Below are positions 37,917-47,136 of a stretch of 64,000 nucleotides of DNA, one piece after another. Location: assembly GCF_017581925.1 (NCBI RefSeq), contig NZ_JAGEVG010000001.1, positions 248,001 to 312,000 of the forward strand. Reading direction: 5' to 3'. A program made the translations under genes and the position numbers. The DNA is from Gelidibacter pelagius (lineage in GTDB: Bacteria > Bacteroidota > Bacteroidia > Flavobacteriales > Flavobacteriaceae). A model generated the notes under the pieces. It was not told the DNA's origin. It saw only the letters and a list, made by a program, of their open reading frames with translations, and searched no databases. Each line of letters begins with the position of its first letter. Position 1 is the first letter of the stretch.

Positions 37917-39592
37917 CTTGATTTTCTTTTGGATTTTCTAAGGTATTTAGCAACTTTTTCTGCGTCAGGCCGGGTTGTTATTTCCTTGCTGGAAGCTATT
38001 TCAAAGTTTTTGAATGCTTTATTATAGTCTTTATGATTGTAAAAATAAAGTCCTGCAAGATAATAGGCTTTCCAATAATTCGGGTTCAATTCTGACAAAT
38101 TCTCAACAATCCCATCGTCGAGTTTTTCTTTCGCGTTCAAGGCATGTTCTACTTTAGCTTCTAAAGTTCGATAGACTTCGTAATTTTTATAAGCTTCTGT
38201 ATATAAAAAAGGATCTTCTGGAATGTTCAAATCTTGATATGAAATGGTTACTGCCGAGGGATTTTCTGATCTGTCATTGAAAACCGTATTTAAATCATAA
38301 GCCACAAATTCACCCAATTGATACGGATTGGCGGACACCCAAACTTTTAATTCTTCAGGCTTGAAAATAATGCCATGATGTGCCAAGAGTTGATTTAAAG
38401 CCTTTTCATTACCATAGCCAATTGCCTTGTCGTCTAATCCTTCTGTGTTTCTTAATATTGAAACCGCTTTCTCCGGATTGATTTTATCTTTTTCTGAAAT
38501 CAATTGTGCCATCCGATCATATCGGTATTGCGAATGGCTATTTTGAATGGTCTTTTTATTTCGACGGTCTTTTTTATAGGTATCACTTTGGAAATGGTTG
38601 GCACAAATTAATTCATCTGAATTTTCGATATCATAAACACCAAAATCCTTAGGCGATACTTCTATCAAAACTGCTTTATGGTCGATTGCGCTACCCACCA
38701 TAATGGCCTCTGATACAAAAACTTCGCGCTTTTTGGCGATGGCAATGGCTTCTTCAATGTTGGAGGCATATTGTAAAATCTCTCGCGTTACGATGGAGAT
38801 TGGTGTTTTAGCAATCCATGGGATTTTGGATTTTCCTGCGTTAATGGTCACGGTCAACCCTTTTTCATTCATTCCAGAAACGACTCCTATAAACCCGCTC
38901 CAAGAAATGGACATGAACTTGTAACCTTCGTCTGGGTTAATGAAGGAGACCACTTTGTTTTCTGCGAAAGCATCGCCAGCATAAAAGTCGAAGTTTCTGC
39001 CGATTAAAAGTCCGCCGTCCTCCGTTTTTTCATCCCAAGCGGCAAAGGAGGTGCAGCCAACCAAGGCGAGATCTTTCAGGGCATGAGCAATATCATGGGC
39101 GCCATGAAGATATAAAGCCCTTAAATAGGGGGGAGCAATGGCATCATAATCTTCCGACATATATTGCGAAATCCCATAAAGTTCAGATTGATATTCCTCG
39201 GGGACATGTTTGTACATCTTTCGGTTGTACCAAGACAGGAATTTTCTGAGGAATTTTTGTTGCCCTTCTGATGGCACCAAACTTTTTATTTTATTCAAAA
39301 AAACAGCCTCTTGTTCATACATCAATTCTTGAGATAAACGTCCGGAAATTAAGCCACGTACCAATGGATCGCCTTCCACATAGAGTTCCCAAAGGCCTTG
39401 TTTGTTTTTAGTCAGAAAATTATTCCCAACAAAATATGTGGAATCATTTATTATTGTGCGCTCTGGAATTTCAGCATTATAGCTGCTGAGATCCGGTAAG
39501 GTATGAAGCGATTTTTTAATCCCACAGGAACTGAGAGTTAAAATTAATAAACTACTAAAAATTAAGGTCGCTATGTGATGCCTGTTATGCAT
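37913..39592 (-). CDS. C45-type NTN-hydrolase/acyltransferase lipoprotein
   Basis: 559 aa. Lipoprotein signal (LTLSSCG, lipobox Cys near residue 23). The core matches the acyl-CoA:6-aminopenicillanate acyltransferase / C45 NTN-hydrolase fold: the candidate nucleophile Cys is in LVGCTSFAAWDEKTEDGGLLIGRN, (quoted in part: GCTSFAAWDE), followed by RNFDFY and GMNEKGLTVTINAG. A TPR-like helical tail begins near residue 470. In flexirubin clusters this family sits beside the ligase. Hypothesis: the periplasmic or outer-membrane enzyme that esterifies the polyene acid to the resorcinol. Overlaps the cupin gene by 8 nt. Confidence 0.72.
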   Translation of the reverse strand: MHNRHHIATLIFSSLLILTLSSCGIKKSLHTLPDLSSYNAEIPERTIINDSTYFVGNNFLTKNKQGLWELYVEGDPLVRGLISGRLSQELMYEQEAVFLNKIKSLVPSEGQQKFLRKFLSWYNRKMYKHVPEEYQSELYGISQYMSEDYDAIAPPYLRALYLHGAHDIAHALKDLALVGCTSFAAWDEKTEDGGLLIGRNFDFYAGDAFAENKVVSFINPDEGYKFMSISWSGFIGVVSGMNEKGLTVTINAGKSKIPWIAKTPISIVTREILQYASNIEEAIAIAKKREVFVSEAIMVGSAIDHKAVLIEVSPKDFGVYDIENSDELICANHFQSDTYKKDRRNKKTIQNSHSQYRYDRMAQLISEKDKINPEKAVSILRNTEGLDDKAIGYGNEKALNQLLAHHGIIFKPEELKVWVSANPYQLGEFVAYDLNTVFNDRSENPSAVTISYQDLNIPEDPFLYTEAYKNYEVYRTLEAKVEHALNAKEKLDDGIVENLSELNPNYWKAYYLAGLYFYNHKDYNKAFKNFEIASSKEITTRPDAEKVAKYLRKSKRKSR

Positions 39593-40469
39593 CCGGATGA
39601 TTCTTTTTATAATTTCTGTTCATGCGTTTCACCATTCGGTTTTCTTTATAATCTACCCAACCTTGACCGATGGTCCGTCGCATTAAATTTTCAAAAGTCC
39701 GCATAAAAACAATATTAGAAAACAGTTTGGCCAAGCGCCCCACTTTTCTTGGAAAGGCACGTAGAGTGATGGAAAAGCCGCCATCCAAGTAGGTGATATA
39801 ATGCCAATAGCCACTTGGCATATACAGGGCATCGCCATGTTTCATCTCAACAGAAATGCCTACTGCCAATTGTAAAGCTGGATATTTTTCAAAATCGGGC
39901 TGGTCCATATCAATCGTTTCCAAATTGTGGACTGTAAATGGAACCTTATAGAGATGCTTCGCTTGATCTGGAGCAAAAAGTGTCACTTTTTTATGGCCAT
40001 GGAAATGAAAATGCACTAAATCTGCCAAATCCATATCATAGTGCGCCAGAACTTTGGAGCCTTTACCCCCAAAAAACATGACGGGTAATTTTTTGAAAAA
40101 TTGCAATCCGATGTCAGGATAACTGAAGTCGTTGAGTAACTGTGGCATTTTTTGAAGTACGTTATAAAAAAACATCCGCAAATCTGTAGGTTGTGTTTTT
40201 AAGATTTCGATATAATCGTACAACTTCATTTTTTTTGCTGGAACGACGGAGTTTTGACGGCCTTTGGTGGGCTCATTATTGTATAAAGGCACAATTTGAT
40301 CTCCTGCCAAACTTTGGATATAATCTAAATTCCATTTTTCATAAGCGGGCCAATCCTTCGTAAGATCCTCGATTAATACCGGCTTTTGTGGCTTGAAATA
40401 GTTGTTGATAAAGTCTTCCTTGCTGATGGATTTTACTCTGTTAATTGGTGATGTTTTGATGGTTCCCAT
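39585..40469 (-). CDS. Cupin-like (JmjC-type) oxygenase-fold protein
   Basis: 294 aa, Cupin_8/JmjC family. HYDMDLADLVHFHFHG gives the HxD metal pair and the distal GDALYMPSGYWHYITYL supplies the third His, so an iron/2-oxoglutarate hydroxylase is plausible. N-terminus PVLIEDLTKDWPAYEKW is typical of the family. Its role in pigment synthesis is unknown; possibilities are ring or chain hydroxylation. Followed downstream by the C45-type gene with overlap. Confidence 0.75.
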   Translation of the reverse strand: MGTIKTSPINRVKSISKEDFINNYFKPQKPVLIEDLTKDWPAYEKWNLDYIQSLAGDQIVPLYNNEPTKGRQNSVVPAKKMKLYDYIEILKTQPTDLRMFFYNVLQKMPQLLNDFSYPDIGLQFFKKLPVMFFGGKGSKVLAHYDMDLADLVHFHFHGHKKVTLFAPDQAKHLYKVPFTVHNLETIDMDQPDFEKYPALQLAVGISVEMKHGDALYMPSGYWHYITYLDGGFSITLRAFPRKVGRLAKLFSNIVFMRTFENLMRRTIGQGWVDYKENRMVKRMNRNYKKNHPDA

Positions 40470-40512
40470 AATGAAGGCTTTTGGTTGACAAATTACTTAA
40501 AGTTTTTCGGAT

Positions 40513-40697
40513 TATTTCCCGCTGTTTTTTTCCCGCGGATTTCGCGGATTTCCGTAGAATCCTGTCATTCACTTTGATGATAATATGCGAAATATTCCGC
40601 AGAGTTTTTTGTTTCCCGCTGATTTTGTTTCCCGCAGATGACGCTGATTTCCGCAGATGGTTTTCTCAAACTTATGTCTGCGTTAATCTGCGGGAGA
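40513..40697. repeat. Inverted-end repeat element, copy 1
   Basis: About 185 nt, beginning TTTCCCGCTG and ending ATCTGCGGGAGA (inverted ends), with three further internal copies of the TTTCCCGC(A/T/G)GAT unit. No coding potential. It extends over the last codons of the exporter gene (stop at 40683), so that protein's final residues RSPAD come from the repeat. A related element is at 54017-54255. Confidence 0.7.
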
Positions 40698-43121
40698 TCT
40701 TTTTTCAGTTGAGTTTTTAGAAATTAATAAATTATACAATATCGGCTGCAATACAAACGAAATAAACATGGCTGTAAGAATTCCAATAATAGAAATGGTC
40801 GCTAAAGAATGTAGTGCTGGATGCTTGGCGAAAATCAATACCCCAACGCCCAAGATGGTGGTTAAAACAGACAAAATAATGGAGGTTTTATGTGTAGCCA
40901 TGGATGATTTTCCTGACCGCATTCCGTTGGTCATAAAAATACTATAATCGACTCCCAATCCAAAAATAAAGCTGGAAATGATGATGTTGAAAATATTAAA
41001 TTCCAGATGAAACAGTCCCATGATACCAATAGTAATAAACCAGGTTATGATAATAGGAAGGATCGTCACCAAAGTCAATCTGAAGTTTTGGTAAAATAGG
41101 AGCAACAATAGCACCACGACAATAACACAATAGACCAACAATTTGTTAAAATCGTTTTTAAGATGTCCCAACAATGTTTCATTTATCGCTTGACGATCAA
41201 TAACAAGTGTGTTTTCCGAATTTTTAAAGGTGTTTTTAATCACATCAATATGCTCGTCTTTAACATTGACAACAGAGGTGATGGTCATGAAATTTTCGTC
41301 TTCGGCAATAAAATCGGAAATCGGGATCACATTGATTTTTCTGTAATCCTCAATCGATAAAGGTTGAAATTCGTGATTTAAAAGCGCGTAGAATTCTTGA
41401 AATGTGGTGGGTTTAAACCCGAATTTACTTCCGTTTTCAATTAATTCAGATTGGGTTTGCGATTTTAGTTCTGCAGTCCAAAACTGATCCCAAATACGGA
41501 TAGATTCTTTTTGTTTTCTATCCGAACCGACCAAAGCGCCAACCGAATTGTAATTGATGATCTTGTTTTCTGTTTCCAAATCTTGAAGTTGATTGAAAAT
41601 AGCATCGTTGGTTTCCAATACGTCTTGGTCGTTAGTTCCAAAGACGATAACGTATAATGACTTGGATGAAATATTGATCAGGGTGTCCAGTTTCGCTTCC
41701 GCAGATTTGATCGCTTCAGGTTGAAAATTTAAATTGGAAATATCCTGGTTAAAAGTCACGCGTTGGTAGCTAAATCCACTTAAAATAAGAAGAGCGGCAA
41801 TGCTGGCAATTAGGATTTTATTTCTATGAAAATCGTACGATGCTATTTTATCAACTATAGAGCGTTTCTTATTCTTAATAAAACTTCCTTTATAAACCTG
41901 AGGAATAAACACCAAAGCAAAAACAGACGCACCCATAACACAGATGGCCGCAAAAACGCCTAAATCTTGAAGTGCAGGTGAATCGACAAACAATAAACAT
42001 AAAAATGCCAATGCGGTTGTCAGGCCACTCATTAAAATCGGTTTTGAAACACCATAAAAAAGTTCTTTTGCCGTTTCGTTATTTCTGATGTGGGTCAGGA
42101 TGTGCAACGAGTAATCCAATGTAACGCCTAAAAGTACGGCACCAATTCCCAGCGAAATTGCAGAGATTTCAGATCGGATCACTGATAAAACAGAGATGGC
42201 TAAAAGTCCGCCAAAAAGAGTCGGTACAAAGAGAATAATAGGGATGGTCAATTTTTTATAGAACACAATGAAAAGCGTCATCAGTAAAACCATGGCAATG
42301 GTTACGGTAATCTGAATGTCGTTTTTGATTTGTTGGGCATTGGCCACCGCAATCAGCGTTCCACCAAAATAGGAACTTTGTGCTTTGTCTTTAAAAACGC
42401 TATTCAGATCGTCTTGGAACTTATAGAGTTGTTCGGAAAACTTCGCATTGTCCGTGGTGTTATTACTTGGATATGTAGGCGTTATAAATAGGAGTAAATG
42501 TCGCCCATCTTTGCTGACCAAAAAACCATCATTTATGGTGAAATCATCTGAAACACCCAACTGCTGTAAATGTTTTAGAGCCATTAATGAGATGCCCAGC
42601 GGATCCTTTATGATGGTTTGTTTGGAAACAATCCCAGAAGGTGAAATCAGGGTTTTATAATTGCTCTCTGTGATTTTCGCAATGGAATCGGGCTGTAATT
42701 TATTTGAAATGCTGCTATAATCCTTAGTATTTAAAAATAATGGGACATTGTTATAAACGAAATCCATGGTTTCAAAAATGGTTTCATCTTCAATTTTTCC
42801 TTGAATGTCTTTTATAAATGAACTTGAGTGTGTAGAAAGAGAATCTAAAAGTTGAGAGGCATATTCGGTCAAGTCATCTGTCGTTCCGTTTTTTTCTTTT
42901 TCAATATTGACGATGATTTTATCGGTAAATTGTGCGGTCTTTAAGACTTTTTGTAATTGTTTGTTTTCTGAATTGCTCGGGATTAATTTGGAGATGTCTT
43001 CATCAAACTTAATGGTGGAAGCAGTCCAAATAAGAGTCCCGAAAATTATAATCAAAGCAATCCTAAAAACCGTTTTGTGCCTTTGGATCTTGTTATATAA
43101 AGCGTAGAAAAACTTAGCCAT
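40683..43121 (-). CDS. MMPL/RND-type exporter of the pigment cluster
   Basis: 812 aa, RND superfamily. Two repeats, each with one N-terminal membrane helix, a large periplasmic loop and five helices; e.g. ILFVPTLFGGLLAISVLSVI and GLGVDYSIFMTNGMR (family motif GxxxDY in the fourth helix; first repeat has VLLGVTLDYSLHIL). Similar exporters occur in aryl-polyene clusters and are thought to move the lipid pigment out of the inner membrane. The C-terminal few residues are encoded by a repeat. Overlaps the glycosyltransferase gene by 8 nt. Confidence 0.85.
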   Translation of the reverse strand: MAKFFYALYNKIQRHKTVFRIALIIIFGTLIWTASTIKFDEDISKLIPSNSENKQLQKVLKTAQFTDKIIVNIEKEKNGTTDDLTEYASQLLDSLSTHSSSFIKDIQGKIEDETIFETMDFVYNNVPLFLNTKDYSSISNKLQPDSIAKITESNYKTLISPSGIVSKQTIIKDPLGISLMALKHLQQLGVSDDFTINDGFLVSKDGRHLLLFITPTYPSNNTTDNAKFSEQLYKFQDDLNSVFKDKAQSSYFGGTLIAVANAQQIKNDIQITVTIAMVLLMTLFIVFYKKLTIPIILFVPTLFGGLLAISVLSVIRSEISAISLGIGAVLLGVTLDYSLHILTHIRNNETAKELFYGVSKPILMSGLTTALAFLCLLFVDSPALQDLGVFAAICVMGASVFALVFIPQVYKGSFIKNKKRSIVDKIASYDFHRNKILIASIAALLILSGFSYQRVTFNQDISNLNFQPEAIKSAEAKLDTLINISSKSLYVIVFGTNDQDVLETNDAIFNQLQDLETENKIINYNSVGALVGSDRKQKESIRIWDQFWTAELKSQTQSELIENGSKFGFKPTTFQEFYALLNHEFQPLSIEDYRKINVIPISDFIAEDENFMTITSVVNVKDEHIDVIKNTFKNSENTLVIDRQAINETLLGHLKNDFNKLLVYCVIVVVLLLLLFYQNFRLTLVTILPIIITWFITIGIMGLFHLEFNIFNIIISSFIFGLGVDYSIFMTNGMRSGKSSMATHKTSIILSVLTTILGVGVLIFAKHPALHSLATISIIGILTAMFISFVLQPILYNLLISKNSTEKRSPAD

Positions 43122-44313
43122 GTGTCAACACTTTTTTACTGTCAATAATTAAAAAAAACACATAACCCAAGAGCCCAAATATCAAAGCAGAAGTTGTGGA
43201 GAGCACCAAACTGCCAACAAGATAGGACTCCAAATGTAGCATCAAATCAAAATTTTCTCGAATGCCTTCCAAAGTGTAATGGGATTCGATGCCCAATACC
43301 CAATTTCCGGTTTGCAAGCTCAATAAAAGCACAAAAGGAATAAATGGAGGAAAACTGATATTAGAAAAAGCGAAGGCAATAAGCTTGTTGAGTCTCAATA
43401 AAATAGCCAAGAAAATGACAATTACGGTATGAAATCCCCAAAGTGGCGACAAGCCCAGAAAAACACCTAATGCGATGGACAAGGCTTTCTTTTTAGGAGA
43501 ATCCTGATTTCTTAGAAAGTCTTCAAAAAAAAATCGTTTTAGACCTTTTTTTTTTAGTTTTCTGAAAAAATTGCGCGGTGTGATATAAAACAATCTAACA
43601 AGAAGAAACCAAATATAAAGAACGACCATACGTGCAATATCCATAAACGGTCGGAAGTGTGAGACCCGCTCCTCTAAGTCATAAAGTATTTCGATGGGTA
43701 CGTGTACAATATCAATACCCGCCCAATAGGATTTGACGATGACTTCAATCTCAAATTCAAATTTTTTGGTGGCCTTCATGAATCTGATGGAGGTCATTTC
43801 CTTGATAGGATACAGACGAAAACCAGATTGTGAATCCTGAAGTTTCAGTCCCGTGGCGGCTTTCATCCAATAGGTGGACACCCGGTTGCCTTTGGCACTT
43901 CTTGCCAAGACATCGGCAGTGTTCATGTTGCGATCCCCAATAATCAACATATTTTTGTTTTCGGACGCCACAAGTGCTTCAATAAAATTAGGAATATCCG
44001 ATGGAAAATGCTGACCATCAGTGTCTAAGGTTATGGCATAAACAAAACCCAAATTAACGGCATGTTTAAAACCGGTTTTCAAAGCATTGCCTTTTCCAAC
44101 GTTTTGAGGCTGATGGAGTTGGATTATTTGTGGGTAATTTAATAAAATTTCTCGTGTGCTATCATTTGATCCATCATTGACGACAATGACGTCCTTGGTG
44201 TATTGTAAAACACCGTTTAAAACCCGTTCCAAAGTCTTCTCGTTGTTGTAAGTGGGCAAGACCACACAACAGCGTAAAGATTTTATTTGAGATTGGATTT
44301 CAGGGAGCGTCAT
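43114..44313 (-). CDS. Family 2 glycosyltransferase fused to DUF2062 membrane domain
   Basis: 399 aa. N-terminal GT2 domain: VVLPTYNNEKTLERVL, VVNDGSNDSTREIL and DxD-type TLDTDGQHFPSDI. After about residue 230 come hydrophobic segments and a DUF2062 domain (ALGVFLGLSPLWGFHTV, FSNISFPPFIPFVLL). Such fusions are found in aryl-polyene loci; the acceptor may be the polyene head or an anchoring lipid. 15 nt before the next gene. Confidence 0.82.
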   Translation of the reverse strand: MTLPEIQSQIKSLRCCVVLPTYNNEKTLERVLNGVLQYTKDVIVVNDGSNDSTREILLNYPQIIQLHQPQNVGKGNALKTGFKHAVNLGFVYAITLDTDGQHFPSDIPNFIEALVASENKNMLIIGDRNMNTADVLARSAKGNRVSTYWMKAATGLKLQDSQSGFRLYPIKEMTSIRFMKATKKFEFEIEVIVKSYWAGIDIVHVPIEILYDLEERVSHFRPFMDIARMVVLYIWFLLVRLFYITPRNFFRKLKKKGLKRFFFEDFLRNQDSPKKKALSIALGVFLGLSPLWGFHTVIVIFLAILLRLNKLIAFAFSNISFPPFIPFVLLLSLQTGNWVLGIESHYTLEGIRENFDLMLHLESYLVGSLVLSTTSALIFGLLGYVFFLIIDSKKVLTHG

Positions 44314-44328
44314 AAATTTGAGACGTAA

Positions 44329-44700
44329 TTAGCGTTTGTCAAAGGTAATATAACATTTCAATACTGGCGTTCCGTCTTGAAAAGAAGTGGTGTTTTTTAC
44401 CTTAACATGCTGAAAATCTTCCTCTAAACTGATGTTGAATTTTAGGATCGAGTTTTCATTTGGATCCACCAACGATAAGAATTTGACATTGGATGCCGAT
44501 TTCAAAAACAAGGATTGTTCGAGCTGATTTTCAGTAAGTTCTTTAATTATCTGCAACATGGCAACTCCTGGAGTTACTGGGAAATTGGGGAAATGACCGT
44601 TGAAAATAGGGTGTTCTTTTTGGAGGTCAATAATGGTCTCAAATGAATTCTGCTCCAGAGATTTAGAGGATTGAATTTCGTAGAAATTTTTTAGTAGCAT
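44329..44700 (-). CDS. FabZ-like hotdog dehydratase, 123 aa
   Basis: Hotdog fold protein with FNGHFPNFPVTPGVAMLQII, the FabA/FabZ active-site segment (His in GHFP), about residue 35-54. Expected to remove water from 3-hydroxyacyl-ACP so that polyene double bonds accumulate. A second, different dehydratase lies at 51858. Short for the family but complete. Confidence 0.75.
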   Translation of the reverse strand: MLLKNFYEIQSSKSLEQNSFETIIDLQKEHPIFNGHFPNFPVTPGVAMLQIIKELTENQLEQSLFLKSASNVKFLSLVDPNENSILKFNISLEEDFQHVKVKNTTSFQDGTPVLKCYITFDKR

Positions 44701-44727
44701 AATTTGTCCTGTAAATCTTTCTCAAAC

Positions 44728-45363
44728 TCAGTTCTTAAAGGCACTATTTGAAACCGTCGTATTTAATTTTCTGTTCTGAAAGGTAATCAATGTATAATCA
44801 TCATTGGGTTCAATTAGTTTGACCTCATCAACTTCTGTAGTTGTACCCGAAAACTTAAGCTCAAACGACGCCATGAATTTTTTTAACCGTTTATCTTTCG
44901 GAACAAATTTCACCAAATAACCCTGATCAACTTTAAAATATTCCAAATCAAACTGTGATTCGTCAAACATATCACCTTTAATACTGTTAACAATCAACGA
45001 GTTTAGACTTCTGAACATTTTATTGGCGCCCAAATCGATGTTTTGTCGTTTTCCTTCGTTATTGACAAGCAGTTGGTCGTCTTTAAAAATCGCGGTATTT
45101 TGATAGGGTTTAAGATATTCCCATTTGACAAAATCGGGGGCTTTAAACACCAGTTTTCCTTCCGAAGTAATCTCATTATCTAAAACGGAGATATGTTTGG
45201 TTTGCACAAAATCACTGACTATGGTTTGTGTGTTTTGAGCGGTTTTTTGAACTTTCGCTTTGAATTTGGTTTGTTCTGATGCCGAAAGTTTTGTTTGTGA
45301 AATCCCGTTGAAAACAGATAGAACGGTAAACGCTAAAATGAGGAAGTGATTTTTAATTGTCAT
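44728..45363 (-). CDS. LolA-like outer membrane lipoprotein carrier
   Basis: 211 aa with an N-terminal signal peptide (VLSVFNGISQ). LolA fold: TIVSDFVQTKHISVLDN, SEGKLVFKAPDFVKWEYLKPY. A dedicated LolA homologue is a usual component of aryl-polyene clusters, where it may carry the pigment lipid across the periplasm. Overlaps the deacetylase gene by 11 nt. Confidence 0.83.
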   Translation of the reverse strand: MTIKNHFLILAFTVLSVFNGISQTKLSASEQTKFKAKVQKTAQNTQTIVSDFVQTKHISVLDNEITSEGKLVFKAPDFVKWEYLKPYQNTAIFKDDQLLVNNEGKRQNIDLGANKMFRSLNSLIVNSIKGDMFDESQFDLEYFKVDQGYLVKFVPKDKRLKKFMASFELKFSGTTTEVDEVKLIEPNDDYTLITFQNRKLNTTVSNSAFKN

Positions 45364-46120
45364 GGAGAAGTTCTTTTATGGTCACGGCTTGATACTCGTG
45401 TTCTTGGAGGAATTGCAATAAATGTTCCAAAACGAACAAAACATTTGATTGTTTGTCGTGAAGGAGAATTATCGCTCCGGGATGCACGCGTTTTGTAATG
45501 CGTTTGAGAATCTTCTGCGGATTACTGATAACCGTATCAAAAGAACGAATGTTCCAACCGATGACTTCATGTTCAGTCACTTTTAATGCCCTTGCCAATT
45601 TGGGAGTGGTCACCCCAAAAGGAGGTCTAAAGAGCGTCGTTTTTTTACCAGTGATCTTATGGATGCTATTGTCGGTTTGTTTGATTTCTTGCAACCATCT
45701 TTCTGTGGAATTAAAATCGATCATCAAGTCGTGGGAAAAAGAATGGTTACCGACGTCGTGACCATCAATGGCGATTGCTTTTAAAATTTCTGGATAGGTT
45801 TCAATATGTTGACCGAGGCAGAAAAAAGTTGCTTTCGCATTGTAATCTTTCAGAATCTGTAGCACTTGTAAGGTGAACTCTGGGTTTGGTCCGTCGTCGA
45901 AGGTAAGTGCGATTTTTTTCTCGGTAAGGACTTTATTAGAAGTGATTGGGTTTAGATAGAATTTCCAGCTCATGGAAAATGATCCTATCGCCATCATCAA
46001 AAACCATGATAAAAACAGTAATCCATACCACCATAATGCAATGCCAACAACAGTATCGACGATTGCCAAAATCAAAAACAAGATGATAGTAATGACAATT
46101 AGGATTCTGAAATTTCTCAT
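45353..46120 (-). CDS. Polysaccharide deacetylase-family protein
   Basis: 255 aa. Two N-terminal membrane helices (about residues 6-50), then a NodB domain: ALTFDDGPNPEFTLQVL (motif 1, Asp-Asp), VGNHSFSHDLM (motif 2, two His) and LFRPPFGVTTPKLA (motif 3). Metal-dependent deacylation of a sugar or related substrate at the membrane is expected; possibly acts on the glycosylated anchor made by the neighbouring glycosyltransferase. Overlaps the next gene by 4 nt. Confidence 0.82.
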   Translation of the reverse strand: MRNFRILIVITIILFLILAIVDTVVGIALWWYGLLFLSWFLMMAIGSFSMSWKFYLNPITSNKVLTEKKIALTFDDGPNPEFTLQVLQILKDYNAKATFFCLGQHIETYPEILKAIAIDGHDVGNHSFSHDLMIDFNSTERWLQEIKQTDNSIHKITGKKTTLFRPPFGVTTPKLARALKVTEHEVIGWNIRSFDTVISNPQKILKRITKRVHPGAIILLHDKQSNVLFVLEHLLQFLQEHEYQAVTIKELLHDN

Positions 46121-47136
46121 CGTTTCAAAAGGATAAAACTGTGATCTCGACCTTTAAATTGATTGTAAAGCAGAATGATATGGTTATCAGATTTGATTTC
46201 TCCTTTAAAGATCATTGCTTCTGGAATCTCTTGACGGTACAGAATTTCATAGGCAGCCCACAACCCAAACGGGGAGGCTGTGTAAAATTCGCCACTGAGA
46301 TGTTTGTAATGAAGTTGAGTAATATTTTCGAAAAGTTCGGCAGTTAAGTCGTAATAGCTGTCAAAAACATCGCCGTTTCTACCACTTATGAAAACATCAA
46401 TCTCGGAAAGATCAACATCATTTTTTGTTAGAAACTGTTTTAAACTGTCCTGAATTGATTCGGTTGATATGGAGCTATAAACCTCCATATCAATCAGTTC
46501 TACACTATGTTCTGTTTTCTCCGAAGACACTACAAAAAACGACGCCCCTTCACTATACGGCACCTGAATTCCTAAACCGTCAGCATCTTCCATCATGCGC
46601 CGATAACTGATGATTTCCTTGCCCAACTCCTCGTAACCGCCAACAAGAACGTTTTCTGCTTCTTCTTGTTGCAGGAGTAATTGCGCATCCATTAATGCCC
46701 ATTCAAATGATAATGCTGCTTGACTATACGTGTTATTGTAGGCTTTACACTTCAAGCCCAAAGCTATTTGTGCGCCCACGGTATTATGAGTGGATTGAAT
46801 AAAAGCAGTAGGTGTTAGAAATTGTTCGTCGTTGGAAATTATGGCGTTCAGAAACTTCTCAGTATCATCGATACAACCCATTCCTGTTCCTGTAATAATA
46901 GCGTCAGGTTGGGTTATTTCAGCATCTTTTAAAGCTTTACTTGCTGCAGAAACCCCCATTTTCACACCTTCAGCCATACGTCTTAAGTTGGCTGGAGTGA
47001 TATAATCTTTATAATTTGGATAACGGGCAGCAACGGTTTTTCCTGATAGTCCTTTTATCTCATTCAAAAACCCATCTGAATCAAAAGTGTCCTGGGCTGA
47101 AATAGTTACGGCGCTATGGATGTAGACTTTTTTCAT
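46117..47136 (-). CDS. Chain-length-factor-like ketosynthase homologue without active Cys
   Basis: KS fold, 339 aa from Met at 47136, which overlaps the upstream ketosynthase stop by 4 nt (the longer frame to 47163 reads through that gene's end). At the nucleophile position the motif reads NTYSQAALSF, with Tyr (residue 137) in place of Cys; later His motifs are also altered (SGRNGDVFD instead of HGTAT). It therefore cannot condense and most likely pairs with the adjacent ketosynthase as a chain-length factor, as in KS-CLF pairs of type II polyketide and aryl-polyene systems. Confidence 0.78.
   Translation of the reverse strand: MKKVYIHSAVTISAQDTFDSDGFLNEIKGLSGKTVAARYPNYKDYITPANLRRMAEGVKMGVSAASKALKDAEITQPDAIITGTGMGCIDDTEKFLNAIISNDEQFLTPTAFIQSTHNTVGAQIALGLKCKAYNNTYSQAALSFEWALMDAQLLLQQEEAENVLVGGYEELGKEIISYRRMMEDADGLGIQVPYSEGASFFVVSSEKTEHSVELIDMEVYSSISTESIQDSLKQFLTKNDVDLSEIDVFISGRNGDVFDSYYDLTAELFENITQLHYKHLSGEFYTASPFGLWAAYEILYRQEIPEAMIFKGEIKSDNHIILLYNQFKGRDHSFILLKR

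Noticed and set aside
40481-40720. 79-codon plus-strand ORF over repeat copy 1
   Set aside because: Encoded mostly by repeat units (FFPADFADF-type translation of the repeat), so not a gene.
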